From VAXT01 sp963774625 (GTDB lineage Bacteria; Actinomycetota; Thermoleophilia; Gaiellales; Gaiellaceae): a stretch of 64,000 nucleotides of DNA. Made by a program: the position numbers and the translations under genes. Below the pieces are notes generated by a model that did no database searches, was not told the origin of the DNA, and saw nothing but the letters and a program-made list of their open reading frames with translations. The stretch is from positions 1 through 64,000 of the forward strand of contig CAVZFQ010000001.1 in assembly GCA_963774625.1 (NCBI GenBank). The letters are read 5' to 3'. Positions 43,575-52,643 of the stretch are shown here, in pieces (position 1 is the first letter of the stretch; every line of letters starts with the position of its first letter).

Positions 43575-45134
43575 ATGAGCGTCCTGAACACGCATGTAGA
43601 GCGGGATTCCGACGTCTTCACAACCCGCCGCAAGCGGATGCAGGCGCTCGTCGACGAGGTTCGTGAACGGACGGCGCAGATTGCCCGCGGCGGCGGCGAA
43701 AAAGCAGTCGAGCGTCACCGTTCGCGCGGCAAGCTGACCGCACGCGAGCGCGTCGATCGGCTGCTCGATCCGGGCAGCGCCTTTCTCGAGTTGAACGCGC
43801 TCGCCGCATGGGACATGTACGACGGGCAGGCGCCGGGCGCCGGCATCGTCACGGGCGTCGGAGTCATCGAGGGCCAGGAGTGCGTCATCGTCGCCAACGA
43901 CGCGACTGTCAAAGGGGGCTCGTACTTCCCGCTTACGGTCAAGAAGCATTTACGTGCCCAGGAAATCGCCGAGCAAAACCAGCTGCCGTGCATCTACCTC
44001 GTCGACTCGGGCGGCGCCTTCCTGCCTTTGCAGGCCGAGGTCTTCCCCGACCGCGACCACTTCGGCCGCATCTTCTACAACCAGGCGCGACTGTCCGCGA
44101 AGGGGATCACGCAGATCGCGTCGGTGATGGGCTCGTGCACCGCGGGCGGCGCTTACGTGCCGGCGATGAGCGACGAGACGATCATCGTCAAGGGGACGGG
44201 GACGATCTTCATCGGCGGGCCGCCGCTCGTTAAGGCTGCAACCGGGCAGGACGTGACCGCGGAGGAGCTCGGCGGCGCCGACGTGCACGCACGACAGTCG
44301 GGAGTCGCCGACCACTACGCGACGAGCGACGAGCACGCCCTGGCGATCGTCCGCTCGATCGTCCGGAATCTGCACCGGCGCAAGGAGGCGCCGTGGGCGA
44401 TCTCCGAGCCGGAAGAGCCTGCGGTCGACCCGGGTGACCTCTACGGCCTGATCCCGGAGGATCACCGGCAGCAGTTCGACGTGCGCGAGGTGATCGCGCG
44501 GCTCGTCGACGGCAGCCGCTTCCACGAGTTCAAGGAGCTGTACGGCGAGACGCTCGTCTGCGGCTTCGCCCGCCTCGAGGGCTATCCGGTCGCGATCCTC
44601 GCCAACAACGGCGTGCTCTTCGCCGAGTCGGCCCAGAAGGGCGCGCACTTCATCGAGCTCGCCTGCGCGCGGAAGGTGCCACTTATCTTCCTGCAGAACA
44701 TCACCGGCTTCATGGTCGGCAAGGAATACGAGGCTGGCGGGATCGCGCGGGACGGCGCGAAGCTCGTGATGGCCGTCGCGTGCGCCGACGTCCCGAAGTT
44801 CACCGTCGTCACCGGCGGCTCGTTCGGCGCCGGCAACTACGGGATGGCCGGACGCGCGTACTCACCGCGTCAGCTCTGGATGTGGCCGAACGCCCGCATC
44901 TCCGTGATGGGCGGCGAGCAGGCGGCGACCGTCTTGTCGATGGTCGGCGACAGCGATCCCGACGAGATCCGCGCCAAGTACGAAGCGGAGGGCAATCCCT
45001 ACTACTCGACGGCCCGGCTATGGGACGACGGGATCATCGACCCGCTGGATACGAGGCGCGTCCTCGCCCTCGGGATCTCGGCTGCGCTGAACGCGCCGAT
45101 CGCAGAGTCCAAGTTCGGCATCTTCCGCATGTAG
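43575..45134 (+). CDS. Acyl-CoA carboxylase beta subunit (methylcrotonyl-CoA carboxylase type)
   Basis: 519 residues. The carboxyltransferase halves show GKLTARERVDRLLDPGSAFL, VVANDATVKGGSYFPLTVKK (family-typical), MGSCTAGGAYVPAMSDE (acyl-CoA oxyanion loop) and NITGFMVGKEYEAGGIARDG, the last being diagnostic of methylcrotonyl-CoA or geranyl-CoA carboxylase beta subunits. This subunit moves CO2 from carboxybiotin to the CoA thioester in leucine breakdown. The alpha (biotin) subunit is at 48929, with an enoyl-CoA hydratase just before it. I chose the ATG at 43575, where the conserved N-terminus begins. Confidence 0.9.
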   Translation: MSVLNTHVERDSDVFTTRRKRMQALVDEVRERTAQIARGGGEKAVERHRSRGKLTARERVDRLLDPGSAFLELNALAAWDMYDGQAPGAGIVTGVGVIEGQECVIVANDATVKGGSYFPLTVKKHLRAQEIAEQNQLPCIYLVDSGGAFLPLQAEVFPDRDHFGRIFYNQARLSAKGITQIASVMGSCTAGGAYVPAMSDETIIVKGTGTIFIGGPPLVKAATGQDVTAEELGGADVHARQSGVADHYATSDEHALAIVRSIVRNLHRRKEAPWAISEPEEPAVDPGDLYGLIPEDHRQQFDVREVIARLVDGSRFHEFKELYGETLVCGFARLEGYPVAILANNGVLFAESAQKGAHFIELACARKVPLIFLQNITGFMVGKEYEAGGIARDGAKLVMAVACADVPKFTVVTGGSFGAGNYGMAGRAYSPRQLWMWPNARISVMGGEQAATVLSMVGDSDPDEIRAKYEAEGNPYYSTARLWDDGIIDPLDTRRVLALGISAALNAPIAESKFGIFRM

Positions 45135-45144
45135 CTTTTTCGCG

Positions 45145-45492
45145 GTGGCCAGATACGACGTTGTCGACTTCCAGAGCCTCGAAGGGCCGGTCAAGAAGGT
45201 CCGTAAGGCGCTCGGCGCCAGAGCCTTCGGCGTCAACTTCTTCGACCTGCCTCCGGGGTCCGAAGGGCATGAGCACGACGAGACCGCGCGCGACCACGAG
45301 GAGGTCTACGTCTACGTTCGCGGATCCGGGACGCTCCGGCTCGACGGCGAGGAGCTCGAGGTCCGTGAAGGGCTTGCCGTGCGCGTCGACCCCGCGGTTC
45401 GGCGACAACCGGTTGCGGGCGAGGACGGCCTGGCGTGGGTGGCGATCGGCGCGCCCCGCGACGCTCGTTACGAGCCGCCGCACTGGGGATAG
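45145..45492 (+). CDS. Cupin-domain protein
   Basis: 115 residues from a GTG, eleven bases after the carboxylase stop. The cupin barrel motifs are GHEHDETARDHEEVYVYVRG (His residues and Glu of motif 1) and GLAVRVDPAVRRQPVAGEDG (motif 2, where the usual His is replaced). One metal site is therefore incomplete and the protein may be non-catalytic. It is probably co-transcribed with the carboxylase subunit. Function unknown. Confidence 0.8.
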   Translation: MARYDVVDFQSLEGPVKKVRKALGARAFGVNFFDLPPGSEGHEHDETARDHEEVYVYVRGSGTLRLDGEELEVREGLAVRVDPAVRRQPVAGEDGLAWVAIGAPRDARYEPPHWG

Positions 45493-45501
45493 CCCGCCGC
45501 C

Positions 45502-45861
45502 ATGGCTACTGCCACCGGCACGATCGAAATCACGTCGGTAGGCGATGTCGAAGTGGACTACGCCTACAACAGGTGGGTGCATGCGCAGTGTCGCGGGCGG
45601 TCTGCGCAGCGTCAGTGCAGGACGAGCGCCGATCTGGGCGACCTTCTGATCGAGATCGGCATTCCGATGCGCGAGGCGCGGGAGCTCGGCGCCCGGATCT
45701 GGTCGACACGGCCGGCCGACGCCGAGCTGCGAGCAGCACGACCCTGGGAGGCGATGTGGCGCGGCACTGGGCTGAAGCCCGGAACGGCGATCCTCATCGC
45801 CTTTCTCGGCCCGGTCTTCGTCGCCATCCTCTTCGTCGGCCTCTTCTGGCTGCTCTACTGA
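45502..45861 (+). CDS. Hypothetical protein with C-terminal membrane anchor
   Basis: 119 residues. The first 95 are soluble and helical (DLGDLLIEIGIPMREARELG), then one strong membrane segment IAFLGPVFVAILFVGLFWLL at the C-terminus, so it is probably a tail-anchored cytoplasmic protein. It follows the cupin gene by nine bases on the same strand. I do not recognise the family. Confidence 0.6.
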   Translation: MATATGTIEITSVGDVEVDYAYNRWVHAQCRGRSAQRQCRTSADLGDLLIEIGIPMREARELGARIWSTRPADAELRAARPWEAMWRGTGLKPGTAILIAFLGPVFVAILFVGLFWLLY

Positions 45862-45865
45862 TCTC

Positions 45866-46197
45866 GTGCTGGTCCGGCTCGTCCTGTGGAACCTGGCCGA
45901 CTCGAAGACGACGATCGGCGAGTTGCGGCGCTACCTTCGCGACGAGTCCGTCGACGCGTTCTCGGAGGTCCCGGATTGCGCTTCAAGGCGTGGATCTCGG
46001 ACGAGCTGACCGAGCGCTGGGGCGCCGTTTATGTCTGGGAGACGGCCGAGGCCGCCCAGGGTGAGCTGCCGAGCCGAGCCCGCGAGCTGATCGGACGGGC
46101 TCCCGACATCGTCGAGGAGTTCGACGTCGAGGCGACCGTCGAGGGATTGTTCGAGGTCGAGGAGCTGGCCCGCCGGGGGCTCGCCTTCGACGACTGA
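45866..46197 (+). CDS. YdhR-like small protein (dimeric alpha/beta fold), frameshifted
   Basis: Two frames join to give about 110 residues: VLVRLVLWNLADSKTTIGEL then ...DAFSEVPGLRFKAWISDE, ERWGAVYVWETAEAAQ, IVEEFDVEATVEGL and a terminal GLAFDD. The GLRFK...ERWGAVYVWE pattern is typical of YdhR-like putative monooxygenases with a dimeric alpha/beta barrel. The slip lies at 45973-45974, where one G appears to be missing from a short G run, so a sequencing error is likely. The GTG at 45866 follows the previous stop by four bases. Confidence 0.6.
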
Positions 46198-46228
46198 GCG
46201 CTTCGCCCTTTCGGCGCCAAGTCGTCAC

Positions 46229-46266
46229 CCCCGGTCGCGGATTTCGTTCTTACGATTGCACCGGGG
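46229..46266. terminator. Possible bidirectional hairpin between convergent genes
   Basis: CCCCGGT (46229-46235) is complementary to ACCGGGG (46260-46266) with a 24-base loop, placed between the convergent YdhR-like and oxidoreductase genes. The loop is long and no T tract follows, so support is modest. Confidence 0.3.
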
Positions 46267-46299
46267 AGGAGGTGGGCTGTGCCTCTAAAGGGGCGCGGC

Positions 46300-47352
46300 T
46301 CAGAGAACGAGCTTCTCGGGAAAGACAGCCCCGGCAGCGAAACGCTCGAGCCGGAACGGCGTCAGATCGAACTCGGACGCACCCTCGAGGATCTCCTGCG
46401 CGGCCGCGCGGCCGACTGCTGGTGACTGCATGAACCCGTGCCCGGAGAAACCGCACGCGGCATACACGCCCTCGCGCACCCACCCGATGATCGGATGCGC
46501 GTCCGGAGTCATGTCGTACAGCCCGGCCCAGGAACGTGCGACGGCCGCGCCGGCGGCAGGCGGATAGCGCCGCGCCAGCCGGCGTAGCCAGTCCGAGACC
46601 AGCTCGTCGTCGACCAGCTCGTCGAACCCCCACCGCAGCGTGGGCTCCGCCATCGCGAGTCGCAACGCGCCGTCGACCGGTCGAAAATGAAAGCCGGACT
46701 CCGCCTCGACGACCATTGGGAGGTCGACCGGAAGGCCGGCGACGGGAGTGGTGTCGACGAGCTGCCGACAGAGGGGCCGGATCGGCAACTCGACTCCGAC
46801 CCGCTGGCCGAGATCTGCAGACCACGGCCCGCACGCGACAACGAGGACGTCGCCGTCGACTTCGACGGCGCTCACGCCCTCGACGAGCTCCACCCCACGC
46901 TCCGTCGCCTGGCGCACCAGCTCCTGCGTGACCCGTGCCGGGTCGGCGATTCCGTCCTCCCAGCACGCGACCGCGCCCATCACATCCCCCACCTCGAGCC
47001 CCTCGATGGCGCCTGCGTCCACCCAGGTCGCAGGAACTCCGAGACCCTCCTGCAGCGCGCGACGCTGCTCGAGCTCCGCAAGACCCTCCTCGCTCGTCGC
47101 GAGAAAGACGTACCCCACCTGCTCGAAGAACGGCCGCCCCAGGTGCTCGAAGAAGCGAATGCTCGCCTGGGCAAGCCCTACCTCGGGAGCGGTGGAGAAC
47201 TGCTGCCGCACACCCCCCATCGCCTTGCCGGTCGAGCCGGCCCCGACGTGCGCGCGGTCACAGAGGACTACGTCGTCGGCGCCCGCGAGGGCGAGGTGGT
47301 ATGCGATCGAGGCACCGATCGCCCCGGCGCCGGCTACAACGATTCGAGCCAT
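46300..47352 (-). CDS. FAD-dependent amino-acid oxidase/dehydrogenase (DAO family)
   Basis: 350 residues. FAD Rossmann motif IVVAGAGAIGASIAYHLALA at the N-terminus, then GSTGKAMGGVRQQF (the DAO-family flavin loop) and the C-terminal block LYDMTPDAHPIIGWV...GFSGHGFMQSPAVG, as in sarcosine/glycine oxidase, D-amino-acid and hydroxyproline dehydrogenases. It oxidises an amine to an imino acid, with substrate undetermined. Its start overlaps the end of the DapA-family gene by 19 bases, so the two form one transcript and probably one catabolic route. Confidence 0.85.
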   Translation of the reverse strand: MARIVVAGAGAIGASIAYHLALAGADDVVLCDRAHVGAGSTGKAMGGVRQQFSTAPEVGLAQASIRFFEHLGRPFFEQVGYVFLATSEEGLAELEQRRALQEGLGVPATWVDAGAIEGLEVGDVMGAVACWEDGIADPARVTQELVRQATERGVELVEGVSAVEVDGDVLVVACGPWSADLGQRVGVELPIRPLCRQLVDTTPVAGLPVDLPMVVEAESGFHFRPVDGALRLAMAEPTLRWGFDELVDDELVSDWLRRLARRYPPAAGAAVARSWAGLYDMTPDAHPIIGWVREGVYAACGFSGHGFMQSPAVGRAAAQEILEGASEFDLTPFRLERFAAGAVFPEKLVL

Positions 47353-48170
47353 GTGTCGAGCTCCGCGCGCTCTTCGGCTGACAAGGGCCGCAACGGGGCG
47401 CGAACGTCATCGCGTACTGGCACGCCCCTCTGGCCGACAGCATGCTTCGCCGCAGCCTGGAACGGGAAGCGCTCGAGCCCGGCTCGCAACTCCCCCACGT
47501 CGCCGCTTCGCTCCCGCACCAACCGGACGACCGCCTCCGGAAAGACCGCCGCGAGACCGGAGACCGCCCCGGCTGCACCGCCCTCGAGACCCTGCAGGAT
47601 GAGCGGCTCCGAGCCGACGAATACGTCGAGGCCCTCGATCAGGAACGGCTCGACGTCCTCGAACGGACTGTTCGAGACCTTCAGCCCGGCGAGGTTCGGA
47701 GCCTCGTCACGGATGCGCTCGATCGCAGAGACCGACAGGGAATAGCCGGTGCGGGCGCGGAACTCGTAGAGGTAGAAGGGCAACGGCGCGCACGCCGTGG
47801 CCGCAGCGACGAAGTGGCGTACGAGCGACTCATCGTCGAACGGGTAGTACGGCGGGCCGATCACGGCCACGGCATCCGCCCCGGCTTCTGCGGAGTCTTC
47901 CGCTAGGCGAACTGTCTCCGCCGTGGTCTGGGCTCCACAGTGGACGGCCACCTGAATACGACCCGCGACGGCGTCAAGGAAGAGTCGCGCCACTCGCCTT
48001 CGCTCCTCGAGGGACAGCAGGATCCCCTCCCCAGTGGTGCCGAGCGCGAGAATCCCGTCCAGCCCGCCCGCGACGAGGAAGTCCGCATAGGCGCCGAACG
48101 CGCCCTCGTCGAGCGCCGCTCCCTCCTCCCGGAGCGGTGTGACAGCCGCTGCGAGCACACCTCTGAGCAT
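47334..48170 (-). CDS. Dihydrodipicolinate synthase (DapA) family aldolase/lyase
   Basis: 278 residues, a complete class I TIM-barrel. Landmarks: LALGTTGEGILLSLEER (substrate carboxylate loop), IGPPYYPFDDESLVRHF (Tyr), LYEFRARTGYSLS (catalytic Tyr) and LAGLKVSNSPFED (Schiff-base Lys). Because it is coupled with a DAO-type oxidase and lies outside a lysine operon, I think it is a catabolic member, for example a keto-acid aldolase or a hydroxyproline-pathway deaminase, rather than DapA itself. It is divergent from the enoyl-CoA hydratase gene, only 24 bases away. Confidence 0.85.
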   Translation of the reverse strand: MLRGVLAAAVTPLREEGAALDEGAFGAYADFLVAGGLDGILALGTTGEGILLSLEERRRVARLFLDAVAGRIQVAVHCGAQTTAETVRLAEDSAEAGADAVAVIGPPYYPFDDESLVRHFVAAATACAPLPFYLYEFRARTGYSLSVSAIERIRDEAPNLAGLKVSNSPFEDVEPFLIEGLDVFVGSEPLILQGLEGGAAGAVSGLAAVFPEAVVRLVRERSGDVGELRAGLERFPFQAAAKHAVGQRGVPVRDDVRAPLRPLSAEERAELDTWLESL

Positions 48171-48194
48171 GGGCCGACTCTATGCTGCGCCCGC

Positions 48195-48953
48195 ATGAGC
48201 GGGCTGCGCGTAGAGCGAGATGGGCCTGTGCTGCGCATCACATTGGCGCGGCCCGAGCGCCGCAATGCCTTCGACGCGGAGCTCATCGCCGAGCTGACGG
48301 AGGCGTTCGGCGACGTCGGGGACGCGAGGGCAGTCCTCCTCGGCGGCGACGGCAAGGCCTTCTGCGCAGGAGCTGACGTGGAGTGGCAACGCGCTTCGAT
48401 CGACCTCACCTACGAGCAGAACGTCGAGGACGCGCTCCGGCTCTACCGCATGCTCGTCGCCGTCGACGCCTGCCCGGCACCCGTCGTCGCCCGCATCCAG
48501 GGCTACTGCCTCGGCGGCGGCTGCGGCCTGGCTGCGTGCTGCGACATTGCCGTCTGCGGCGACGACGCCGTCTTCGGGTTCTCGGAAGTGAAGCTGGGGA
48601 TCATCCCGGCAGTCATCTCGCCCTTCGCGCTCGCCAAGATCGGCAGTGGTGCGACGCGACGCTACTTCCTCACCGGAGAACGCTTCGGCCCCGAGGTTGC
48701 CCTGCGCATCGGGCTCGTCAGCCAGGTGGCGCCGGGCCTCGACGGCGTGGTCGAAGGGATTGTGGACGAGCTGCTGACCTCCGGGCCTGCCGCTGTTCGG
48801 GAAGCAAAGCGCCTCGTGCGCCCGGAGCACCCGGACGGCGAGGAGCTGGCCGAGCTCGCCGCGCGCATGCGTACGAGCGACGAAGGCCAGGAAGGGTTGC
48901 GGGCCTTCCTCGACAAGCGCCCGCCGGCATGGAAATCCGGAAGCTCCTCGTAG
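48195..48953 (+). CDS. Enoyl-CoA hydratase/isomerase (crotonase family)
   Basis: 252 residues from the ATG at 48195. Crotonase landmarks: LARPERRNAFDAELIAEL, KAFCAGADVEWQR (oxyanion hole), IQGYCLGGGCGLAACCDIAV (second oxyanion Gly) and FSEVKLGIIPAVISPFALAK. The Glu of FSEVKLGI occupies a catalytic position. Its 3' end overlaps the biotin carboxylase start by 25 bases, so it probably works with the methylcrotonyl-CoA carboxylase, most simply as methylglutaconyl-CoA hydratase in leucine catabolism; that substrate is inferred from context. Confidence 0.85.
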   Translation: MSGLRVERDGPVLRITLARPERRNAFDAELIAELTEAFGDVGDARAVLLGGDGKAFCAGADVEWQRASIDLTYEQNVEDALRLYRMLVAVDACPAPVVARIQGYCLGGGCGLAACCDIAVCGDDAVFGFSEVKLGIIPAVISPFALAKIGSGATRRYFLTGERFGPEVALRIGLVSQVAPGLDGVVEGIVDELLTSGPAAVREAKRLVRPEHPDGEELAELAARMRTSDEGQEGLRAFLDKRPPAWKSGSSS

Positions 48954-50551
48954 CGAATCGCGGCGAGATCGCGGTCCGCGTCTTCCGGACGGCCCGCGAG
49001 CTCGGGATCGCCACGGTCGCCGTCGCTGCCCCGGACGACCAGAACGCGCTGCACGCGCGCAACGCCGATGAGACCGTCGAGATCCGCAGCTACCTCGATT
49101 CCGAGGAGCACATCCGCGCGGCAAAGGAGACCGGCGCCGGTGCGATCCACCCGGGCTACGGCTTCCTGTCCGAGAACCCGGACTTCGCCGAAGCCGTGGA
49201 GGCGGCAGGGCTCGTCTTCGTCGGGCCGTCGCCAGAGGCTCTCCGGGTCGGAGGTAACAAACTGGAAGCAAAGCAAGTAGCCCGGAACGCCGGAGTTCCC
49301 GTCGTCCCGGAGGGCTCCCCGGAAGAGCTCGGCTATCCGCTGGTGATCAAGGCTGCGGCCGGCGGCGGCGGCCGCGGGATGCGAGTCGTCCGAGAGGCTG
49401 TGGAGCTGGAGGCGGCGCTCGAAGCGGCGCGGCGGGAGGCGACGGCGGCGTTTGGCGACGACACGGTGTTCTGCGAGCGCTACGTCGAGCGCCCGCGGCA
49501 CGTCGAGATTCAGCTCCTGGCAGACGGACAGGGCAATGTCGTCGCGCTGGGTGAGCGCGAATGCTCGATCCAGCGGCGCCATCAGAAGGTGCTCGAGGAA
49601 TCACCGTCCACGGCGCTCGACCCCGCCTTGCGTGCTCGGATGAGCGACGCCGCCGTCTCCTTCGCCCGCGCGATCGGCTATCGCAGCGCGGGGACGGCCG
49701 AATTCATGCTGGACGGCCGCGACTTCTGGTTCCTGGAGCTCAACGGCCGCATCCAGGTCGAGCATCCGGTGACCGAGCTCGTGACGGGGGTCGATCTCGT
49801 CGCCGAACAGCTCCGCATCGCAGCGGGCGAGCCGCTCGCCGTCGACGAGCCGAGACTCGACGGCCACGCGGTCGAGGTCAGGCTCTACGCCGAGGACCCG
49901 CGCTCGTTCCTGCCGCAGGCCGGACGGATCGACCGGCTTTCTCTGCCGCGAACGATTCGGGTGGATGCGGGAGTCGAAGAAGGCGACGAGATCGGCGTGG
50001 CCTACGACCCGATGATCGCGAAGCTGATCGCTCACGGCCCGACCCGCGACGAGGCGTTCCTCCGGATGCAGGACGCCCTCGCCGAGACGGACGTGGGCGG
50101 CCTGACGACGAACCTGCCGTTTCTCCGCTGGCTCGTTCGCCATCCGGCCGTGCGCGCAGGCCGGACGACGACCGCATTCCTCGAGGAGTACCCGCCGCTC
50201 TCCGCGCCGCCCGAACGCCTACCGAGCGGGCCCTGGGACGGCGCCTGGCGGCTCAATCTTTCGCCGCCTCCACCCCACTCGCCGCCCGACGTGGACGAAG
50301 CCGCGCACGCCGTGCGGCCCGGAGCTCCCGGCGAGCAGAGCACGCTCACTGCCCCGATGCCCGGAACGGTGATCAAGGTGCTCGCCGCGGCCGGAGACCG
50401 CGTCGAGCCACGCCAGACGCTGCTCGTGCTCGAGGCGATGAAGATGGAGACGCCTGTGGTCTCGCCCTACGAGGCCGTCGTGCGCAAGGTCCACGTCGCC
50501 GAAGGCGACCGGGTCGCAGGTGGCGCCGTGCTCGTCGAGCTCGAGGAGTAG
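48929..50551 (+). CDS. Acyl-CoA carboxylase alpha subunit (biotin carboxylase + biotin carrier)
   Basis: About 540 residues. The biotin carboxylase part shows LLVANRGEIAVRVFRTAREL, GAIHPGYGFLSENPDFAEAV, IKAAAGGGGRGMRVV (ATP-grasp Gly-rich loop), ERECSIQRRHQKVLEESPS and ELNGRIQVEHPVTELVTG. At the C-terminus the carrier domain holds VLEAMKMETPVVS, with the biotinylated Lys at about residue 505. The region between them is shorter than in full methylcrotonyl or propionyl carboxylases. With the beta subunit at 43575 it makes the complete enzyme. The start lies inside the end of the hydratase gene. Confidence 0.92.
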   Translation: MEIRKLLVANRGEIAVRVFRTARELGIATVAVAAPDDQNALHARNADETVEIRSYLDSEEHIRAAKETGAGAIHPGYGFLSENPDFAEAVEAAGLVFVGPSPEALRVGGNKLEAKQVARNAGVPVVPEGSPEELGYPLVIKAAAGGGGRGMRVVREAVELEAALEAARREATAAFGDDTVFCERYVERPRHVEIQLLADGQGNVVALGERECSIQRRHQKVLEESPSTALDPALRARMSDAAVSFARAIGYRSAGTAEFMLDGRDFWFLELNGRIQVEHPVTELVTGVDLVAEQLRIAAGEPLAVDEPRLDGHAVEVRLYAEDPRSFLPQAGRIDRLSLPRTIRVDAGVEEGDEIGVAYDPMIAKLIAHGPTRDEAFLRMQDALAETDVGGLTTNLPFLRWLVRHPAVRAGRTTTAFLEEYPPLSAPPERLPSGPWDGAWRLNLSPPPPHSPPDVDEAAHAVRPGAPGEQSTLTAPMPGTVIKVLAAAGDRVEPRQTLLVLEAMKMETPVVSPYEAVVRKVHVAEGDRVAGGAVLVELEE

Positions 50552-50552
50552 C

Positions 50553-51107
50553 TCAGCCGGTAGCCGGCCGCGCGCGAAGCGCGGGGACGGTAAGAACCGC
50601 CGCCAGGGCCGCGGCCACCGCGATTGCGCCGAGCAACGTCCCGCCGTCGTCGAACGACGGCTTCACGGACATGTCGAAGATGATTAGGAAGAGGATCATC
50701 AGGTCGATCCGCGTCAGCACGAGCAGGCGCTTGATGCGCCCCTGAGCTGCGACCGCCCCCTCGGACTCGATCAGCTTCTTGATCCGACCGGACTCGGGCC
50801 CGAAGAACCCGGCTCCGGCGAGGAACGTGATCCCGAAAAGGACGAGCGCGATGACGATCCAGTCGTCGCCGATGCCATAGAAATCCGACTCCCAGACCAG
50901 GCCGAGCCCGGCGAGGAAGGCGCCAAGCGCGGTCGACGTGAGGACGCGACTGCCGATCCACTCCACGTTGCCCGCGAACTCGGCCAACTGGTTCGCGTCG
51001 CCCGAAGCCAGTGCCCGAAGGCCGAAGAACTGCAACATCGCAGCACCGCCGACCCAAAGCACGGCGCAGGCGACGTGCACGAACAGCAGGAACTCGTAAA
51101 AAGTCAA
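50553..51107 (-). CDS. DUF2269-like integral membrane protein
   Basis: 184 residues with four or five membrane segments. The N-terminus FYEFLLFVHVACAVLWVGGA (His in the first helix, WVGG end) is typical of the DUF2269/CopD-like group of small membrane proteins, some of which may bind haem. A basic loop (GRIKKLIESEGAVAAQGRIK) separates the pairs of helices. It directly follows the SCP2 gene on the minus strand. Function unknown. Confidence 0.7.
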   Translation of the reverse strand: MTFYEFLLFVHVACAVLWVGGAAMLQFFGLRALASGDANQLAEFAGNVEWIGSRVLTSTALGAFLAGLGLVWESDFYGIGDDWIVIALVLFGITFLAGAGFFGPESGRIKKLIESEGAVAAQGRIKRLLVLTRIDLMILFLIIFDMSVKPSFDDGGTLLGAIAVAAALAAVLTVPALRARPATG

Positions 51108-51108
51108 C

Positions 51109-51417
51109 TCAGAACAGTTTTTGCAGCTTGAGCGCGGCGCCCATGTCGCCGTCTACTTTCAGCTTTCCCGACATGTAGGCAGTCGTCGGGTTCTGCTCGC
51201 CACTCGCGATCGCCTCGAAGGTCTCCTCCGAGGTGCGGATCGTGACGTCCGCGTCGGCCTCACCCTCGGTGACGGTCACTTTGCCGTCGGAGACGTCCAC
51301 CTTCCACTTGCCGGCGCCCTCGACGTCGAAGAGGTACGAGTTGTTCATCCCCGCGGTCTTGCCGGAATCGACGCGGGCCTCGAGGCCCTCGAAAAACTCG
51401 CGAGTTGTCTGTGCCAC
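51109..51417 (-). CDS. SCP2 sterol-carrier-domain protein
   Basis: 102 residues from the GTG at 51417. The single SCP2 fold shows as NNSYLFDVEGAGKWKVDVSD, GKVTVTEGEADADVTIRTSE, FEAIASGEQNPTTAYMSGKL and a final KVDGDMGAALKLQKLF. Stand-alone SCP2 proteins bind lipids or acyl-CoA and fit the nearby acyl-CoA catabolic genes. The longer open frame upstream is Arg/Ser-rich shadow sequence and was excluded. Confidence 0.85.
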   Translation of the reverse strand: MAQTTREFFEGLEARVDSGKTAGMNNSYLFDVEGAGKWKVDVSDGKVTVTEGEADADVTIRTSEETFEAIASGEQNPTTAYMSGKLKVDGDMGAALKLQKLF

Positions 51418-51427
51418 GGGCGGCAGG

Positions 51428-52612
51428 CTACAGCACATCCGACACAGGTTTTGGCGGTACGAGGACCGGCGTACGCGACGAGGGCAGGAATGACGCGAGC
51501 GCGACCGCCGCGATCGGTACCGCGGCACAGACGTAGAGGGACGTTTGCAGATCAACGGCGTCCGCGAGCGCGCCCAGGGCCACCGCGGCGATGCCACCGA
51601 GCCCGATCGACATGCCGATCGACAGACCCGAGGCCAGGCCGATGCGCCGCGGCAGGTATTCCTGGCTCATGACCATCGTCACGCCGAACGTGCCGATCAC
51701 GCAGGCGCCGACGAGTGCGAGCGCAATAGCCCCCACCACGCCGCCGACGGCGACGAAGACGAGCGTGAGCGGCGCGGTCGCGGCGATGCTCCCGATGAGC
51801 ACCGGGCGTCGGCCGACCCGATCGGCGAGCGGCCCCGCGGCGAGCGTCCCGGCAACCCCTGTCAGCAGCATGAAGGTCAGCAACTGGTTGCCATACGCCT
51901 TGGAATGCCCCAGCGAGACGGCCCACAGCGGCACGAACGTGACCAGGCCGAACCAGGAGACGCTCCGCAGAGCGATCACGCCGAGCAGGAGGGCGAGCGC
52001 GCCCGGCCGGTCTTCACCGGCAAGGCTTCGGTCCCCGGTCCGTTCGGGAGCAAAGCTCGCGAGGTAGCGGCCGACGGCGACCAGCAAGACCGCGATCACG
52101 AGGCACGGGACAGCCAGCAAGAGCCCACCCCGCAATCCGAGCCACAGGACGAGCGGCGTCGCGATCGCCGGGCCGAGCGCGTAGCCGAGGTTCCCGCCGA
52201 TCGAGAAGAGCGACATGCCGCTCGCTCGGCGCCGCCCGCTGGTGTACGCCGCGAACTTCGAACCTTCCGGGTGGTAGGCGGCGACCCCGACGCCGGAGAC
52301 GAGGACGAACAGGAGCACGAGCCAGTAGCTGGGCGCGTTGGCCGCCAGAGCGATTCCCACCCCGGCCACGGCGACGCCGGTTGGCAAGAGCCAGAGCGCC
52401 CCGCGCCGGTCGGACCAGAGCCCGAAGAAGGGCTGGATCACCGACGACGAGAACGCCGAAGCGAGGATGAGGACGGCCGCGAGGGTGTACGAGAGGTCGA
52501 ATCGCTCCACGAAGAACGGGAGCAGCGCGGGCAGCGCGCCGTTGGCGAAATCAGTGGCGGCGTGGCCGCCGGCGAGGGCCGCCATCGCACGCTTGTCGAT
52601 CTCGGCGCGCAC
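51428..52612 (-). CDS. MFS transporter (fosmidomycin-resistance-like)
   Basis: 394 residues with 12 predicted membrane segments. AGGHAATDFANGALPALLPF near the N-terminus and GVGVAAYHPEGSKFA in the fourth helix region are typical of the Fsr-like MFS branch, as is the GLWSDRRGALWLLPTG loop. Start GTG. It is a proton-driven exporter of unknown substrate, a second member of the family seen at 8824-10023. It lies 10 bases upstream of the SCP2 gene and reads with it. Confidence 0.85.
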   Translation of the reverse strand: MRAEIDKRAMAALAGGHAATDFANGALPALLPFFVERFDLSYTLAAVLILASAFSSSVIQPFFGLWSDRRGALWLLPTGVAVAGVGIALAANAPSYWLVLLFVLVSGVGVAAYHPEGSKFAAYTSGRRRASGMSLFSIGGNLGYALGPAIATPLVLWLGLRGGLLLAVPCLVIAVLLVAVGRYLASFAPERTGDRSLAGEDRPGALALLLGVIALRSVSWFGLVTFVPLWAVSLGHSKAYGNQLLTFMLLTGVAGTLAAGPLADRVGRRPVLIGSIAATAPLTLVFVAVGGVVGAIALALVGACVIGTFGVTMVMSQEYLPRRIGLASGLSIGMSIGLGGIAAVALGALADAVDLQTSLYVCAAVPIAAVALASFLPSSRTPVLVPPKPVSDVL

Positions 52613-52643
52613 GCGGCCACACTAGCCGCGGCGGCAGGAGGGT

